Shown: positions 12,087-22,822 of the stretch, piece by piece
Numbering within the stretch: position 1 is the stretch's first letter
How the letters are laid out: every line of letters begins with the position of its first letter
From: Cryptomeria japonica
Taxonomy: Eukaryota; Streptophyta; Pinopsida; Cupressales; Cupressaceae
NCBI RefSeq assembly: GCF_030272615.1
Contig: NC_081411.1
Coordinates: 44,901,517-44,965,516 of the forward strand
Length of the DNA stretch: 64,000 nt
Direction: 5' to 3'
The notes under the pieces: generated by a model
Told to the model about the DNA's origin: nothing
Database searches by the model: none
Seen by the model: only the letters and a program-made list of their open reading frames with translations
Made by a program: the position numbers and the translations under genes

Positions 12087-13270
12087 TGTTACTAATTATC
12101 AAATTGCCATTAGTTTCATATACAAAGTCATTCTATATACTCTAGTCGGTTACCACTACCGAAATATTTAGTTGGTATGAATAGTCTAGTCGGTTAAAAA
12201 AGGAAAACAGTCACAAAGCCCAATATACACCGAGCTGTCTACCGAGTGTTATTTCATGTCTACCGAGTAGTAAAGATAATACACCGAGTGAAACATGTTA
12301 CTAGATTCATTGAACCTAGACACACATATGAAAACGTGTTACAAGATCGAGGCACACAGAACTGTTATCACATTGGAAATTGCACATACAGATTTTGTAT
12401 AATTTTGAGGTCATCTAACCAATGAAATATTTTGCATGGTTATTTATTTGAGAAATCATGTTTGTAAGATCGAAGCAATGTATCAGATCACCGACATAAG
12501 AAGTCTATTTATATAGCATGAATTTAGGGTTAGAAATATATGTGAATGTGAGAAATGTGTGTGCATATGTGTATGAAGCAAGACTTATGTGATACATGAG
12601 AAATCACAGAGTATTATGACTGTTACAGAGACACAAAGGTCACCGAGAAGGTTATCAAAGAACATTCGAGGAACAAAGAAAACAGAAGGGTTTACCGAGT
12701 TACTTTATGAGTTACCGAGGTATGCTATGGGCAAGGTAATCTTATTTTGAGCACATAGAATCTGCTATAGCATTTCAGATGTAAAGTTGCAGATATTTGT
12801 AATGATTCTATTGTAATATTTTGAAGTTGTAAGAGAAACCTTTAACAGGGTAAAAGACTCTAACCAAGTCTATAAATTGTAAATCCTTTAACCAGGTGCT
12901 ACACTTATATAGTGTTGTATAAATCCTTTAGTAAGGTAGATCTAACTGATCTTAATACTCCTAACAGGGTAAGCTATCAGAAATAGCTAAATGTAGCTCT
13001 AACTGAGCACTCTTTATTATTGCAGTAGTGAAGTTGTGGGTGCCATCCCCACCGCAATTTTTCTCTCTAACCAAGAGTTTCTGTGTAACCAAAATATATA
13101 TGTTATGGAGTGAATCATGTTTGATTGTTACTCATTTGTTTTAGCTTTATGTTATGTTACAGTAGTTTTTGGTTTATACATAACAGTAAAGATATTGTTG
13201 GAAAAATGATTTGAAGTACTGATTCACCCCTCCCCTCTCAGTACATTAGCTTTCCATATTGGGCCTAACA
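12087..13270 (+). repeat. LTR 3 of the three-LTR element
   Basis: It starts TGTTACTA after AAAAGGGGAGAT and ends GGCCTAACA. It is about 15 bp shorter than the other two copies because one ACCGAG-containing repeat unit is missing near 12280. Confidence 0.88.
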
Positions 13271-13275
13271 TTAGA
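13271..13275. repeat. Target site duplication TTAGA, right copy
   Basis: It follows the CA end of LTR 3 and matches 7108-7112. Confidence 0.85.
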
Positions 13276-15310
13276 TTGGGTGTTCATTCTATAAACCAAA
13301 TAAAACAAAGTCATACATGAGATGCTTCATGTACAAAATTAGACACACATTTTCAATTTTAATTTTATATATTACATAGGTTGTTGCATGGTTGAAACCA
13401 GACAAAACAAAGTCTTATAGAAGGTTCTTAACTCTTGAAACTAGATAGTTGCATATACAACAAGATGAGTGGAACTAGCAAAACACAACTAGATTATTTT
13501 GACTCTCCTCCTTAACATGGATCACCTGGCAAAACATAGCTAGCCTATGGTATCCATGTCCTCGCTTGTTCTTCCTCTCATGGTATCCATGTCCTCTCTT
13601 GTTCTTCCTCTCATGGATCACGTATAAAAACACAAATATCCCATGAAATTCATGTTTCCCCTTTCATCTCTTTGTGAGTTCATAGCTTTTCTATTTGTGC
13701 TTCATGGTTTGATGCATGCTCTTTCTCTTTTTTTGTGATCACTTATGTCCTTCTAATGGAATTTCAAGAATGATATTAGTGGTCGAGACATTTTAATTAT
13801 TGAGGTCTTTTCAGCTAGTTGACTTGAGGTCTTATATTGGTTTTTAGCTTTTATGTTGTGTGTCTTTAGTCTTTTTTCTTTTTTTGTTGTTGTGTCCTTG
13901 TCTAATTTTATGTTTTCTTGCATAAGATTGTGTGAATTAAGGCATTGGTTCCTCAAATTAGTGATGTCTTATCTCCTTGTGATTTCACTCCTAATTTCTC
14001 CTCATTCACACATCATTATACTTTACCATGAGTATGTGCATAGGCTCATCCCCCCATTAAAGTGGGGGATAAATATAGTATCATAAATTGTCACTAGTCT
14101 AATTTACACCTCATGTTTGTTCTCACTTTAACGCGTCCTATCATCATCTCCTCTTTAGGTTTGTTTAGGTTGGTATCCAACTTTGATGTCATGTACACCC
14201 TTTTTTGGGTCCCATTGTGAGATGCTCACCTCTTAGCTACTTGTTTTGGTCCTCTTTGTAGAAGGACCAGATATGGAATGCCTTGGTTTGGACTAGGGAA
14301 CCCAAAAATTCTTTGGTCCCTCTCATAGGGGCCCCAATTGGAAATGGGGCAAGTGTTATATCTCCTTGCTAGAATTTGGACCCTAGGGCAACACATGCCT
14401 ATTGGAGGTCGGCCTAATCAATAAATTACCTAGGGAACCCTATACCAAAATATTATATCAATTCATTTTAGATTGAAGACTCCATCCCTATTATTCATGC
14501 ATATATGAAGCGTTCATTGTCAAGCATATTTAGAGACTAAAGGCTGCATATTCATCATTCAATCATTGTGGAGAAAAGTTACATCAATGTTTATGCAAGC
14601 ACATGTCTGTGATAAGGGTTTTTCATAGTCATGTTCTTGTCATGCCATTACATTCAACATTTGTGATTACATTCAAAGAGCTTTGCATAATAATCATCAT
14701 CATCAAGAGTCATATATTTGAGGCATATCTTCCTAACATTTATTTTAGTATTTGTATTTTTTTAATTCATGGTTAATTCCAAAATTGAGATTTGACCTAA
14801 GGTAAAACCTATTCCCAACATCTTTCCCTTTCTTTCTATGTGCAGGAAACAAGTGTTGAGTTGTAGTTAGGAAATTCGACAAAGTCAACAGTGACAAATA
14901 GGTCATCTTTCGATGGTAGAAAATAAAGAGGACCAAGGTGGATCTATGCTACCTCAGTAGCAAAAAATAGGCTGAACTTTTGAGAACCGGTTCTAATCAT
15001 CTTATTTTGCCCAAATCTTGCTTGGTTGCTCTATGGGAAATCTGAAACTTACCATTTCTATCATATTGCTTCAATAATCTCTCATTTACCCTAATTTCAT
15101 AAATGCATTATGATTCAATTCAGAAAGAGGATAAAAAATACAAAAAAATTGAATCCAATTAGAATCTCAGACCTTTCCCCATTGGGATCAAGTCTAGATC
15201 TATTGGATTCAACCCTCTTTCAATGTAATTTGGTTAATTGAGCTATTTAGTGGATTTACTCACTATACCCTAATTCCTAATTTTGCAACCAATAAAATAT
15301 GTTGATTATG
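13276..15310. other. Non-coding, probably old repeat
   Basis: No gene is supported. A 33-bp unit (TGGTATCCATGTCCTC...) is repeated twice at 13548-13580 and 13581-13613. The stretch around 14100-14450 has the look of dispersed plant repeat DNA, but no second copy lies in the window. Confidence 0.35.
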
Positions 15311-15762
15311 GACAAAATTTCAAATAATAGATTATGACAATGTAAGAGTTCAAAATAAAGAAATAAAAAATGGCATGTGAACCGCATTTAATGTAAGTGT
15401 ATATGCATGCATGCATGCAAACACGTTACATGATTAGGAGGTGTCGACATGCATTGGTATATATAAATATGGACATATTTAGGCATTTTAAAATAAAGTA
15501 TAATTAATTTTTTAAATAATATTGTATCACATGAAATAAGATGGAAGGGAAGATTAGTTCAATATTCCACTTAAGCATAATGTAGTTCAATGGTCAAATA
15601 GGCCTTACCAATTTTACACTTTATCTATGTAAAAATATCCTAAACATTTGTCAAATATTTATTTATCACAACTAACTTTTAATTGTTGTTGAACTAAATA
15701 ATATTTAAATATAAACCTCATTCCATTTATTAATTCCTACTAGGGAAGGAATACTAATGCAT

Positions 15763-16695
15763 ATAGTTTTTGTATTGACCAAAGAAAAAATGGATACAAT
15801 AGAAAGTATTGTAGTCCAATGGGACTAGACAAAAAGAAAGAAAAATACATTCAGCCGAACCAACACAGCATAGTCAACAAGACTCTAACGTGTCAAGAAA
15901 TACATGACTGTATTATAACCAACTATATATAGCTAAACTAGAACTCATGAACTAAAGTAGCATATTACATCAAAAATTTTAAAATGTCTTGTAGTTGTCC
16001 AACACATTTTATGTCACCATTGTTAATTGCAAAAACTGCTTTTTTATCTCATCCAGTTGTCTGTTGTAGGTTTTCTTCTTCAGTTGCGGACATAAAAAGA
16101 CAAAATGAAACATAATGTAATAGTAAAATATTATAATGTCTACTCCTTGATGCAAAATGTGATTAGAAAACAATGCATAACATTTACCTTTCCAAATGTG
16201 CAACAAAATACACTACCTCACAAAATCAGCAATCACATTCTTATGAAGTCTCAAACCAAAAAGTGTTTTTTTCCATCATACAAATAAACCAAAAATAGAA
16301 GGAAAAAGATTAAATATGATATTCCATTTATTCTTCATTCTCAAACAATCCCAAAAAATGTGTTTTAAACTTTCCCCACTATGACAAAATGGGCAGTTTG
16401 TTGATAGTAATTTCAAATAGTTTAATTTCTGCCCTACTAGTAAGTAACTTATGATGCAAGATTTTCCAAGAGAGTATTTGAGCATTTTCTTCCACCTTAG
16501 TCTTCCAAATTTGAGCACTTAAGCTCTTCCAATTCTTTTCTTTCAATCTACAATTCCCTTTGTTATTAAGCCTTGGATTTAGTTTCAATGATGAAAGCAA
16601 TTTAAGGTGAACCTTCTTGAAAGAAAAACAAGCAAATAGATAGTTAAAGACACTACCAATCCTTGAACAATTACACTACATGGGTTTGCATTTAT
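15763..16695 (-). mobile_element. 5'-truncated LINE fragment
   Basis: On the minus strand, 16276-16600 encodes the zinc-binding region found after the reverse transcriptase of plant L1-type LINEs (zf-RVT). CPFC is followed by H and WDC in CPFCHSGESLKHIFWDC, preceded by a tryptophan-rich helix (AQIWKTKVEENAQILSWKI). The two coding pieces lie in overlapping frames, so the ORF is frameshifted. TGCAT occurs at both edges and may be the end of a longer mutated target duplication. The insertion is absent from the corresponding site of copy C (about 24917). Confidence 0.75.
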
Positions 16696-17330
16696 TGCAT
16701 TCAATTCTTCTTAGCAATTTAACCAATCATTGCCTAGAATTAAAAATCAGGAAAAAAATTCCTATAGTTATATGAAATTTTCTATTTTAAATGATTGTAA
16801 AAATGATATTTATTTGCCTTTCTATTAGTCTATATTAGAAATGGTAAGGACAAAAATAAAAAAATTCTCTTTTTCAAAAATGATGTGGCTCAAGACATTT
16901 GATTTATCTAATCAATTGTCAATTGTATTGATGGCTTAAATGACATGATCACTATTATACTAATGACTTGAATGATATTATCACTATTGTATATGTCACA
17001 TTTAGATTTTATTGTGAATTTTTATTGGTTCATTTAATTGCAAAAATAATTTGTCATTTAATTGTTTAAAAGGTTATAGTGCTTTTAATTTTATGGTTAA
17101 ATTGTCAACCTTATTAATTCTTTGAATAATAGTGTATAGTGTTATAGATATGACATGGTGGCAAAATAATTCAATTTGAAAGTCATTTCAGCTACAATTT
17201 ATTAATTTGCAATTATTTTCTTGATTTCAATTCATCCACATACATATGAATCTTTTCATTAGGTTTTTAAATATATTAAACAATTTTGGTTATATTTTTA
17301 CTCTATTATTTTTTCATGTGTATAATTTTG

Positions 17331-17676
17331 TTTTTGTTAAAGATAAACAGGTTTTACAGGGACCTAAAACCCAAAGTTTTACAGTAGCCAAAAAGACATT
17401 AAACATAAGCAAAATAGGGGATAAATCCCACAAAGACCCAACACTAAAAAAAAATGAAAAGTCTCCAAGAAAATAGGTAAAGGCACTCAATCGAGAGAGT
17501 GCACCAATTGGTATTCTTCTAAATAATCTTCTTGTTGATTTTCTCCAGATCCTCCATGATGAATTTGGAGGTACCTTGGTCCTGGCTCCGGCTCCTGGTC
17601 CTAGTACAGGGACCCAAACTAGTCTTCCCTCCAGCAACACTCTAGCCACCCTCCCTCTGTAGCATTCTTTTTCTAT
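17331..17676 (-). mobile_element. Short retroposon with 15-bp target duplication
   Basis: The 346-bp insert is flanked by the direct repeat ATGTGTATAATTTTG at 17316-17330 and 17677-17691. Copy C has a single copy of this sequence and no insert. On the minus strand the insert ends in a short A-rich tail (AACAAAAA), as for a SINE or the 3' end of a LINE. GC-rich coding-like sequence near 17580-17640 might be a LINE ORF1 remnant. SINE versus truncated LINE is undecided. Confidence 0.75.
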
Positions 17677-18035
17677 ATGTGTATAATTTTGTTGATATAT
17701 TATCTTTTGAAATTTTGATGCTTGCAAGTTAAAAGCTTAAAAAAAATCCCAATCTCTAGAATTTGAGAAAAGTAATGATTTCTAACCATTTAATAAGAAA
17801 ACCCTTTTTTGTAGCCTTAAACAAATTCTTTTTGAAGATTAATTTAGAAGTCTTATAGTCCTTGATATCTTGATCCACTTTGCACAACAATGTAAATTAG
17901 GTTTGTTCTTTAGCACTAATATTTAATTCTTCAGAGTAATAAAAACAATCAGACTTCTTGACCCAATACATCTCTTGTCTAAATTCCATTTTAAAAACTA
18001 AATAAATCTCCAAGACAATGATAAAGTGATGAATA

Positions 18036-18247
18036 GTCTATTTCTGAACAACGTGGCATATTCTGTTTCTGAGCAACACGCTATAATCTATTTCTTTTTT
18101 AAGTTAATAAAGCTTTTTCTTTAATAAAATGTCTCAATCTCGTCTATTTCTGAACAACGTGGTATAGTCTATTTCTGAACAACGCGCTATAGTCTATTTC
18201 TTTTTTAAGTAAATAAAGCTTTACCTTTAATAAAAAGTCTCAATCTC
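18036..18247. repeat. Two-unit 106-bp tandem repeat
   Basis: GTCTATTTCTGAACAACGTGG begins units at 18036 and 18142; each unit runs through TAATAAA to GTCTCAATCTC. Each unit also holds a shorter internal repeat of the CTGAACAAC type. It lies downstream of the COMT A stop codon and is absent from copy C. Confidence 0.8.
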
Positions 18248-18413
18248 CCACTTAAAAAGAGGTCCTGCCGTACTAAAATGCAGTTGGATTCCATTCCCAT
18301 AGTGCCAACAAGCAAAAGATAAAAGTAGGCCACACTTCATGTATTTTAAGCTTGATTGAGACTTGTTAAGAACAAACACAACAGATAAAGGGTCGATTGT
18401 AATGAAATATTTA

Positions 18414-19298
18414 CTACAACTTAGTCGGTAGCTTAAAAGTAGAAACGGTGACGCTGTCTGGGAACCACCAGAGGTACTCTGCACTACTCTTGAATTCAGA
18501 TGTCTCAAGTTCTTCCGGATGCGTTTTCACATATTTCTTGAAGTCGGCGGGTCCCATGATAGGCCCCATATTGTCTGCACATACTCCGCTGCCATTGCCC
18601 AGCATAGCATTTTCCTTCAATAGAAGATAGTCTGGCGTATAGCGGTCTTTCCAGTGGTCAATGAAAACGAAATCAAAATGGCGGGAATTCATCTCCTCCA
18701 GAAAGTTCTTGGCTTCGTCAAGACGCTCGTTGAATTTCCCTTCCACCACAATCACTTTGGATGACAGCCCTGTCAAACAAAGATATAAAGTGTTATCTGT
18801 ATCATAGATATTAAAAACTCGATGCTATCATTTATCATGAACTGTGAAAACTTCATGCTTTTACTATCCACAATTAACATAATTAAATGTGGTACCCGCG
18901 TGCTCTATGATTTGTCTGGCGATGTTGCAATTATCTGGGTTCATCTCAAAACTGAGAAGCTTACTGCCCTCGTTGTGCAGCTGAGAAGCAATCATTACAG
19001 CAGAATACCCGCAGAATGTCCCGAGCTCAAGAACTACCCTTGGATTATATTTGTCAAGGGCCTTATCTAAAATGGGTCCCTTGTCGTCACCAATGTTCAT
19101 GAACCAGCTAGAGGTCTTGGCATAGGTGTCCATTACATTTAAGACTGAAAGGGGATTGCCCTTTGCAGCCGTTGTGACGACATGGTCGAGCAGAGCTTTC
19201 TCTCGCCCGTCTCCTGCTTGACCCGTCGTAAGGAGCTCCTTCTTGTTCATCGCTGCTTTCAGGAACATGAAGGTCGTGGACAGAGCCGTGAAAGCCAT
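18414..19298 (-). CDS. Catechol O-methyltransferase-type enzyme, intact (copy A)
   Basis: Two exons (19298-18896 and 18769-18414) joined across a 126-bp GT-AG intron give 252 residues and end in TAG. By family it transfers methyl from S-adenosylmethionine to one hydroxyl of a catechol, using Mg2+, and is expected to be soluble. Residues 28-135 carry the N-terminal COMT region (MNIGDDKG) and AdoMet motif I, ELGTFCGYSA at 91-100. FIDHWKDRY at 170-178 holds Asp172 (metal) and Lys175 (the catalytic lysine of rat COMT). ADN at 199-201 supplies Asp200 and Asn201 (metal), and Glu232 matches the substrate-binding glutamate. It resembles animal COMT far more than plant caffeoyl-CoA or caffeate methyltransferases. 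The ATG at 19298 is conserved in copy C and in the corresponding start of copy B. No signal peptide is obvious. An acceptor-like TTACAG just before the ATG leaves a 5' UTR intron possible. The natural substrate is unknown. Confidence 0.9.
18770..18895 (-). other. Intron of COMT copy A
   Basis: The donor reads GCGG|GTACC and the acceptor TTTGACAG|GGCTG. Removing it restores Glu-His-Ala-Gly-Leu-Ser-Ser across the junction, as expected for the family. Copy C keeps an intron at the same place. Confidence 0.9.
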
Positions 19299-19563
19299 TT
19301 TGAACTGTAATCAAGATATTAGTGTCGGGATACCCGCATAGAATGTATATTTATTGCAATAAATCACGCCCTGTGTTTTTCAAGTCAAACACGGTTGTGG
19401 AGTGAATTAGAAAAGCCCTAATTCTCCGACTCCATGATTAACACCTGCGAGGAAAAAACATCAGAGTCATTGTACATTTAGACGCATCTTATGTCACGCC
19501 AAGACAATGTTTGGTGTAGCCACCACTTCTTGTCCATCTAGAACATTGGATGCAGTATGTGAA
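19299..19563. repeat. Upstream flank shared by the COMT copies
   Basis: This flank recurs beside copy B (22531-22800) and, in two pieces, beside copy C (38508-38685 and 42531-42605). Shared landmarks include CTCCATGATTAACACCTG and CTTATGTCACGCCAAG. Conservation in three copies may reflect common descent only. Confidence 0.75.
19345..19355 (-). promoter_or_regulatory. Possible TATA element of COMT copy A
   Basis: On the minus strand AATAAATATAC lies about 50 bases before the start codon. The surroundings are conserved at copies B and C. The leader would be very short if this is the real TATA box, so the call is weak. Confidence 0.25.
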
Positions 19564-19674
19564 CGTAACTAAACTCCTAAGGTGCAATGGTTAGGCCGAT
19601 AGGAAATTAAAGGTTAAAATGTAAATATATTTTGATATTATATAATTGGTTATATAATAATTTAAATTTATACA

Positions 19675-19876
19675 TGTTTTATAATTAATGTTTATTGATA
19701 TTATTTTGTTAATAAGAGTTATTTATAAAAGTTTGAAGTTAATTTTATTAGCATTATGCATTACCAAAACATACTTGTTTTATAATTAATGTTTATTGAT
19801 ATTATTTTGTTAATAAGAGTTATTTATAAAAATTTGAAGTTAATTTTATTAGCATTATGCATTACCAAAACATACT
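19675..19876. repeat. Two-unit 101-bp tandem repeat
   Basis: Units starting TGTTTTATAATTAATG at 19675 and 19776 are almost identical over 101 bp, differing at about one base. The duplication is therefore recent compared with its surroundings. Confidence 0.9.
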
Positions 19877-22085
19877 TGTTATTTGTTTTTCCTTTTTGTA
19901 GTATAGATTGGAATGAATTGAAGCTACCTATATTACAAGAAACAATCTTTCAATCGACAAAAACATGATGGACAAAAAACTTACAACAGTAGAAGCTACA
20001 CAATATGACATAACTCAAAGTATTTGATGATATTTTCTACTTGTGTAGTGTCAAGCTAGATGTTGGAAAGAGAATGAAACACAACAAAGAAATGATCTGG
20101 TCAAGCATATATTCATATAAAAAATCATTGAAACGATGACAAGTGACTTATTTCAACTATACAAATCATGTTATGTTGTCAATGATGCCAAGAAATTTTG
20201 ATTTGTACAAATATTCATTATATCATATAATTAGATATAGATGTTATTCAACAAGTTTTCTATTTTAGTAGAATTTCCCCATTCTATGTGAAATAATCAC
20301 ATTCATTTGAAGAATCTAAATAGACACATTCCAGTGCATGAAAAATATAATAAAATTGGTTGACATTCCATGGCATGGATAGTGGTCCTTTGTCTATAGC
20401 TGTCTCTTGATATAGTTTGTATTGGTATAGGTAGTAATGAAAGTTCATTCCATAGTGTGAGGGGGACTTCGCCTTCGAGTTTGACATGAAGGATATCAAG
20501 CTATTGCATTTTTTTCTTGGTCTTGAGGTATGGTGGGGGTTACATATGAGATATTCCTTACTTAGGGGAAGTACACAACAAATATTCTAAAGATATCATA
20601 CTTAGGTCTACTCTTTTAATTGAATTTTTAATTTGTGGCACATTAATTTTTTGAGTGCATACATTTTAACGAAGGCCTAGAAGTATTTATCACAAGATCA
20701 TTGCTCAAGGCCATTTGTGACAAGGTCTACAAAAACTTCAACTAATGGAGGTATGCTTGTTATCAGCTTTAGATGTAACTTTTATTGTACTAAAAGGAGG
20801 TGGATACATCACATTTAATATATTGATTTTATACTGTTTTATTTTATTGGAGCATATTCATGTTGAGTGTGGGGCTTTACCTTTTCTAAATGGAGACTTG
20901 AGACTTTCTATGGAATATGTCTACAATTTACTCATAGATGGAACAAGTGGATGTACCAAAGAGTATTATCAAGGACATTGTTCATTGAAGGTTCTTTAAG
21001 GTCACTAAATTTAAGCCAAAATCTTGTAGTCTTGATCTTATTGAACATGTGAATAGATGTTTTATGCATAAGTACATTTCAGTGGGATAAAATTAGTAAA
21101 TGATTTATCATTTAAGAATGAGTTTCTTTAAAAAGATATGTGAAGAAATGGTATAAATTTGTAACTAAAATAATCAATCCTCCCTTGTTCATAATTTCTG
21201 TAATGTGAAATTTGTAGCTATGTAATGTTATGAAAATGAATCTCTTATATAAATATGCAATTGTGTGTTAACTTCTTCATCCATGGCACCACATTCCAAA
21301 ATTGAAACGCAGGGTCACATTACTATAGGAAATAATAAAGAATTAAAAACAAGTAGATTGTATTATCCCCTCTAAATTTTGCAATCCCTAAATTGAGCAT
21401 AAGAAAAAGCTTTAAGGGAGTTTTACCAAAACAATGAAAGAAAATATCCAGGTATTAATTATGTATAGGCTAGAAAAGAATCAAGGGAGCCTAATCATAA
21501 CAATGAGTAGAATAAAAAATTAGGGCAATAATATAACAATGTTTAAGTTCTCCAACAAAGAAATATGCAATAATATATAATGTGTATTTTTGCATGACTC
21601 ATGATTTTAATTTTTGTTTGAATGTACATAGACATTTGTTTAGGTTGTAGAGAAAAAAAGAAAGTTGAGAAAAGATGAATGTTACAATTTTTGTATAATT
21701 GATTGAAGGGACAAGCTAATTAAATTTGAGATAGTTGTACAATGAATTGAAACTAATGAGAAAAGCAATTGAATGAAATGGATTGGTTATACCTTACACA
21801 ATTAATGTATAGAACAGATTTGCTATTTATAGACACCTTTTCAAATAGTGTATCTGCCTAATTGATCACAGATCAAATGAAACCACCAAAACTATGTATT
21901 CACTTAAGTACAAAGTATATTAGCCTAATAAATATATTTTCCTAAGTCCGAAATCCTTGCATTTGCTAAGTTATAGGGTATATTCACTTATTGGTAGATG
22001 TATTCATTGAAGTTGCACTCTCCGTTTTCATCCAATGTATTTGCCTTGTTTTTCAACAATATTCACTATAGTTGAGTGGATGCAT
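19877..22085. other. AT-rich intergenic stretch
   Basis: No gene, RNA or repeat pair is supported here. Short reading frames at 20284-20499 and 20745-21052 have no recognisable motif. Confidence 0.4.
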
Positions 22086-22087
22086 GG

Positions 22088-22530
22088 TTTAAAGGTAGAG
22101 ACTGTGACGCTGTCTAGGAAACACCAAAGGTACTCTGAATTGCTCTTGAATTCATTCGTCTCAAGTTCTTCCTGAGATGCGTTTTCACCTTATTTCATAA
22201 AGTCGGCAGGTCCTATGATAGCCCCCATATTGTCTGCGCATACTCCGCTGCCATTTCCCAACATCGCATTTTTCCTTCAAAAGAAGATAATCTGGCATAT
22301 AGCTGTGTACCCAGTGGTCGATTGAAAAGAAATCAAAATGAGTAGAAGTCATCTCCTCCAGAAATTGCTTGGCTACGTCAAGGTGCTCGTTGAATTTCCT
22401 CGGACCGAAAACACTTTGGACTACAGCTCTGCCAAACAGAGACTTTGCAAATATCAGATTCAATTGCTCTTTCAAGTTGATTATTGCTTTCAGGAAGGAA
22501 AAGGTCGCAGACAGACCTGCAAGAGCCATC
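22088..22530 (-). pseudogene. COMT copy B, internally deleted pseudogene
   Basis: The start (MALAGLSATFSFLKAI) matches the first 16 or so residues of copy A. The reading frame then passes within about 25 residues to the exon 2 part RKFNEHLDVAKQFLEEM. About 100 residues, including all of AdoMet motif I and most of the intron, are missing. A short piece of intron next to the old acceptor remains near 22430. After SIDHWVHSYMPDYLLL the frame is lost near 22265, although homology continues to the old C-terminus near 22090. The catalytic Lys of DHWK is replaced. It cannot make an active enzyme. Confidence 0.88.
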
Positions 22531-22800
22531 TTAAACTTTGATGAAGATATCAGTGTTGTGATCCCTGCATAGGATGTATAGTTATTGTCATCTACCATGC
22601 CCTGTATTTTTCTTATTATAGACCCTTGAGGAAAGGGTTACGCAATTTCCTTATTGTCGACTTTTCCGTGACTCCATGATTGACACCTGGAGGGAAAAAG
22701 TGATCAAGCCCTTGTTCATTTCCCACGTATCTTGTGTCACGCCAAGACAATGCTCGTGTGATTATCACATGTTGTCCATCTTTTTCGTTTATAAAGTACA
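22531..22800. repeat. Upstream flank of COMT copy B
   Basis: It aligns with the flank of copy A through GACTCCATGATTGACACCTG and CTTGTGTCACGCCAAGACAATG. Divergence from copy A appears larger than that of copy C. Confidence 0.7.
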
Positions 22801-22822
22801 ATGTACATATAGAAGACAACAA

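Larger units (their letters stand above)
7113..13270 (+). mobile_element. Three-LTR pol-less LTR retrotransposon
   Basis: The unit has LTRs at 7113-8311, 9600-10798 and 12087-13270. These alternate with internal regions 8312-9599 and 10799-12086, both 1,288 bp. A primer site of initiator-Met type (TTGGTGTCAGAG or TTGGTATCAGAG) follows LTR 1 and LTR 2. Purine tracts (GGGGAGAT) precede LTR 2 and LTR 3. A single TTAGA duplication flanks the whole unit, so it most likely arose from one insertion followed by unequal recombination, or inserted already as a tandem. The internal regions encode only a coiled-coil protein and no integrase or RT, so mobility would depend on another element. Each internal ORF is broken a small number of times. 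The LTRs are very similar, suggesting a fairly young insertion. Confidence 0.88.
15311..18413. repeat. 3' flank of COMT copy A, duplicated at copy C
   Basis: This flank aligns by eye with 24484-26129. Shared landmarks are AATAGATTATGA followed by the AGTTCAAAATAAAG tract, TATATATAAATATGGACATAT, GGAAGGAATACTAATGCA, and the block leading to GTCTCAATCTCCCACTT. Copy A carries two extra insertions (15763-16695 and 17331-17676) and a local tandem repeat that copy C lacks. The shared flank shows that gene and surroundings were duplicated together. Confidence 0.75.

Noticed and set aside
17314-17727. 137-codon minus-strand frame
   Set aside because: It runs across the retroposon and both target duplications, so it cannot be one native gene.
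18414-19298. Annotation as caffeoyl-CoA O-methyltransferase
   Set aside because: The motifs DHWKDRY, ADN and GTFCGYSA match catechol O-methyltransferase instead.
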